Assembly: GCF_042680885.1 (NCBI RefSeq)
Contig: NZ_JBHUEO010000005.1
Location: forward strand, 248,001 to 312,000
Direction of reading: 5' to 3'
Length of the DNA stretch: 64,000 nt
Origin: Siminovitchia sediminis
GTDB lineage: Bacteria > Bacillota > Bacilli > Bacillales > Bacillaceae_C
The position numbers and the translations under genes are program-made. Every line of letters starts with the position of its first letter. Positions within the stretch are counted from its first letter, which is position 1. The notes under the pieces were generated by a model. It had not been told where the DNA came from. It did not search any database and worked only from the letters and a program-made list of their open reading frames with translations. Below, piece by piece: positions 61,805 through 64,000 of this stretch.

Positions 61805-63741
61805 CTGCTCACATACTCATTGCCGGACAGGGATTATTAGCAGATTTTGTCCATGATCAATTGTCCACCAGTTATGCCGTGAAGCGTCAAAGTTTATTAG
61901 AAGGGGTTTCCGAAAATTCAAAACTTGCTCTGGTACTGCACGACGGCTGGCATCCGTCGGTCCATCAAAAAGCGGAAGAAAGATTTAGAACCACAGGCAT
62001 CCCGTGGCTCCGCGGTTTCGTATCGTTTGGGGAAGGAATTGTTGGTCCATTCGTAAGACCCAATACCACGGGATGTTCTCACTGTGCTGACCTGCGGCGA
62101 ATAATAGCTGGAACAGACAGCAGGGAAATGTGGGAGTTTCAAATAAGATTGGCGGAAGGAGAAGGGGTTAGGCGGGATGCATGGGCGTCACGACCGGGAC
62201 TGTCGCAAATGGCAGCATTCATATGCAACGAAGTGCACAGGATTCTGCAGGGACACCCCAGTAACCTGGAAGAAAAGCTTTTTATTACTAACCTGAAAAC
62301 GCTGACGAATTCAAGTCACGTTTTCTTGCCTGTCCCTCATTGTCCAATATGCAGTGATTTACCTGATGACGCGCCTGATTTAGCTCACATTCGGTTAGAA
62401 TCAAGTCCTAAACTGACTGCTGATAGCTATCGCTGCCGTTCAATGAACGATTTAAAAACAGTGTTAGCCAAAGATTATCTTGATGAACGTACAGGGGTCA
62501 TGAATGGAAAAGTACAGGATTACACGCTGCCGTTTGCTGATATTATCGTCAACATGCCGCTGTTTGGAGCAGATGAAGGAGTGGCAGGAAGGTCTAATTC
62601 TTATGAGATGAGTGAGTTGACCGCCATTCTGGAAGGTTTGGAAAGATATTGCGGGATCGGGCCACGAGGTAAAAAGACCATAGTCCGTGACAGCTATCAT
62701 CGGTTAGAAAGCCAGGCATTACATCCGGCAAGGGTTGGTTTACACGACAAGGAGCAATATAAAAAGCCGCATTTTCCGTTTAAACCATTTCATCCCGATA
62801 CCCCAATGAATTGGGTGTGGGGTTACTCGTTTTTACACGAACGGCCCGTTTTGGTTCCAGAGTTACTCGCCTATTATAGTTTGGGACACGGAGAGGGTTT
62901 TGTTTATGAAACCTCAAATGGATGTGCATTGGGGGGAAGTATAGAGGAAGCGATTTTCCATGCCATTCTGGAAGTTGTCGAGAGAGACTCATTTTTGTTA
63001 ACCTGGTATGCTCAGCTGCCGCTTCCCGGCCTTGACCTAAGCTCTGCCGGCGACAAGGAATTACAGTTGATGGTGGATCGGGTACGTGAGGTAATGGGAT
63101 ATGATCTTTATCTTTATAATTCAACGATGGAACATGGGATTCCAAGTATTTGGGGAGTGGCCAAAAACAGAAGATCCAAGGGATTAAATCTTATTTGTGC
63201 AGCCGGAGCAAACCCTGACCCTGTAAGTGCAGTAAAAAGTACGATTTACGAGCTCGCCGGAATGATGTCCGGGCAAGACGAAAAACTGGAGGAAAACAGG
63301 CAGAAATACGCAGGGATGCTGAAGGATCCTTTCGCTGTTCGTAATATGGAGGACCATGGCCTGTTGTACGGTCTTCAGGAAGCAGAGGAACGTCTGAACT
63401 TTTTATTGCATCATGAACGTCCTTTACGTACATTCGCCGAGGAATTTAAGCAGCCGCCGGTACATACCGATTTGAAGGATGACCTGCAGGATATTCTTGA
63501 ACGGTTCCGGCGGTTAAACCTGGAAATAATTGTCGTGGACCAAACATCACCTATTACGAAACGAAACGGGTTATTTTGTGTAAAGGTATTGATTCCCGGC
63601 ATGTTGCCAATGACCTTTGGCCATCACCTTACGCGTGTGAAAGGGCTGGAGAGGGTACTCACTGTACCAAAACAACTGGGATTTGCAAAAACACCGTTAT
63701 CATACGAACAGCTGAATCCGCATCCTCATCCGTTCCCATAA
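61801..63741 (+). CDS. Fused TOMM cyclodehydratase (ThiF-like partner plus YcaO)
   Basis: 646 residues. The N-terminal ThiF-like partner domain (about 1-200) has a zinc tetrad C92-x2-C95 (GCSHC) and C181-x2-C184 (HCPIC). The YcaO domain follows, with ATP-binding helices SELTAILEGLERYCG (271-285) and IEEAIFHAILEVVERDSF (381-398), and ends in proline-rich PHPHPFP, the PxPxP terminus typical of azoline-forming YcaO enzymes. It should convert core Cys/Ser to thiazolines/oxazolines using ATP. GTG 61801 fits AGAGGGGGA at 7 bases and the GTGA junction; ATG 61795 is the alternative. Confidence 0.9.
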   Translation: MTAHILIAGQGLLADFVHDQLSTSYAVKRQSLLEGVSENSKLALVLHDGWHPSVHQKAEERFRTTGIPWLRGFVSFGEGIVGPFVRPNTTGCSHCADLRRIIAGTDSREMWEFQIRLAEGEGVRRDAWASRPGLSQMAAFICNEVHRILQGHPSNLEEKLFITNLKTLTNSSHVFLPVPHCPICSDLPDDAPDLAHIRLESSPKLTADSYRCRSMNDLKTVLAKDYLDERTGVMNGKVQDYTLPFADIIVNMPLFGADEGVAGRSNSYEMSELTAILEGLERYCGIGPRGKKTIVRDSYHRLESQALHPARVGLHDKEQYKKPHFPFKPFHPDTPMNWVWGYSFLHERPVLVPELLAYYSLGHGEGFVYETSNGCALGGSIEEAIFHAILEVVERDSFLLTWYAQLPLPGLDLSSAGDKELQLMVDRVREVMGYDLYLYNSTMEHGIPSIWGVAKNRRSKGLNLICAAGANPDPVSAVKSTIYELAGMMSGQDEKLEENRQKYAGMLKDPFAVRNMEDHGLLYGLQEAEERLNFLLHHERPLRTFAEEFKQPPVHTDLKDDLQDILERFRRLNLEIIVVDQTSPITKRNGLFCVKVLIPGMLPMTFGHHLTRVKGLERVLTVPKQLGFAKTPLSYEQLNPHPHPFP

Positions 63742-63763
63742 CGTCAGAGTAGGAGGCTAAAGA

Positions 63764-64000
63764 GTGGAGCTGGAAACATTTCTGCACGATCTGCATTTTA
63801 ACACGGAAAAAATCTCTCCGCCTGATTGGCAGGTGGACTGGGAAGATGCACCGCTGCCCTATAAACTGTACAGGGGACTGCCGGAAATTCCGCTAAATGC
63901 AGATGTGCCATTCACACTTGAGAGAAGGGAAGAACATCTTAAGCCCAGCCTGGAGGAGCTGGGACATTTCCTTTGGTTCGTATACGGGCTTACTCAATAC
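63764..64000 (+). CDS. SagB-type dehydrogenase, 5' part only
   Basis: First 79 codons of a gene cut by the window end. GTG 63764 lies eight bases after AGGAGG. The start (FLHDLHFNTEKISPPDWQ, then PLPYKLYRGLPEIPLNA) matches the N-terminal region of SagB/ThcOx FMN-dependent dehydrogenases, which oxidise azolines to thiazoles/oxazoles. The FMN-binding core lies outside the window. Position directly after the cyclodehydratase supports the call. Confidence 0.75.
   Translation, partial: MELETFLHDLHFNTEKISPPDWQVDWEDAPLPYKLYRGLPEIPLNADVPFTLERREEHLKPSLEELGHFLWFVYGLTQY

Overview
The window is a chromosomal segment of a low-to-mid GC Bacillaceae bacterium (Bacillus sensu lato). The gene order dprA-topA-trmFO-xerC-hslV-hslU-codY-fla operon-rpsB-tsf-pyrH-frr-uppS-cdsA-dxr-rseP-proS-polC-rimP-nusA-rnpM-ylxQ-infB-ylxP-rbfA-truB-ribF-rpsO-pnp-ylxY-mlpA-ymxH is essentially that of the Bacillus subtilis chromosome. 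Every gene that can be supported lies on the + strand. Many starts are TTG or GTG behind strong AAGGAGG-type ribosome binding sites. No tRNA, rRNA, CRISPR array, insertion sequence or prophage gene was seen.

Layout. (1) 0.05-9.1 kb: DNA processing, topoisomerase I, tRNA methylation, the XerC recombinase, the HslVU protease and the nutrient regulator CodY. (2) 9.3-31.4 kb: one long flagellar operon (rod, basal body, type III export apparatus, hook, switch, FlhF/FlhG, SigD, SwrB). It has no chemotaxis genes: cheY is missing between fliY and fliO, and cheB/A/W/C/D are missing between flhG and sigD. (3) 32.0-46.0 kb: translation (S2, EF-Ts, RRF, ProRS), UMP kinase, isoprenoid and phospholipid precursors (UppS, CdsA, Dxr), the RseP protease and the replicative polymerase PolC. 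(4) 46.0-56.0 kb: the rimP-nusA-infB operon, then truB, ribF, rpsO and pnp (RNA biology). (5) 56.1-59.0 kb: the sporulation-associated YlxY, the peptidase MlpA and YmxH. (6) 59.5-64.0 kb: an accessory thiazole/oxazole-modified peptide (TOMM) cluster. It sits where dpaA/dpaB (spoVF) would follow ymxH in B. subtilis. It encodes a heterocycloanthracin/sonorensin-like precursor with ten cysteines exactly three residues apart, a ThiF-like maturation protein, a fused cyclodehydratase with a YcaO domain, and the start of a SagB-type dehydrogenase cut by the window end.

Non-coding structure is the other point of interest. Three intergenic gaps (about 1.1-1.36 kb, 31.4-31.9 kb, 57.1-57.46 kb) hold members of one repeat family with a period near 124 bp. 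Their central hairpins change sequence between copies but stay paired, and each array ends in the same truncated unit. The pnp leader (53.67-53.82 kb) can fold into a closed three-helix structure with a 25-bp hairpin. The swrD (flbD) ribosome binding site is buried in a strong stem. A GC-rich stretch between two terminators upstream of trmFO may be an unrecognised small RNA. The codY terminator ends in 27 consecutive T.

How the parts fit: the housekeeping regions form a conserved growth, translation and motility block under vegetative promoters, with CodY encoded directly upstream of the flagellar operon that it represses in B. subtilis. The TOMM cluster is an independent downstream unit, separated from ymxH by a very strong terminator. 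It has its own internal terminator after the precursor gene, which should give more precursor than enzyme.
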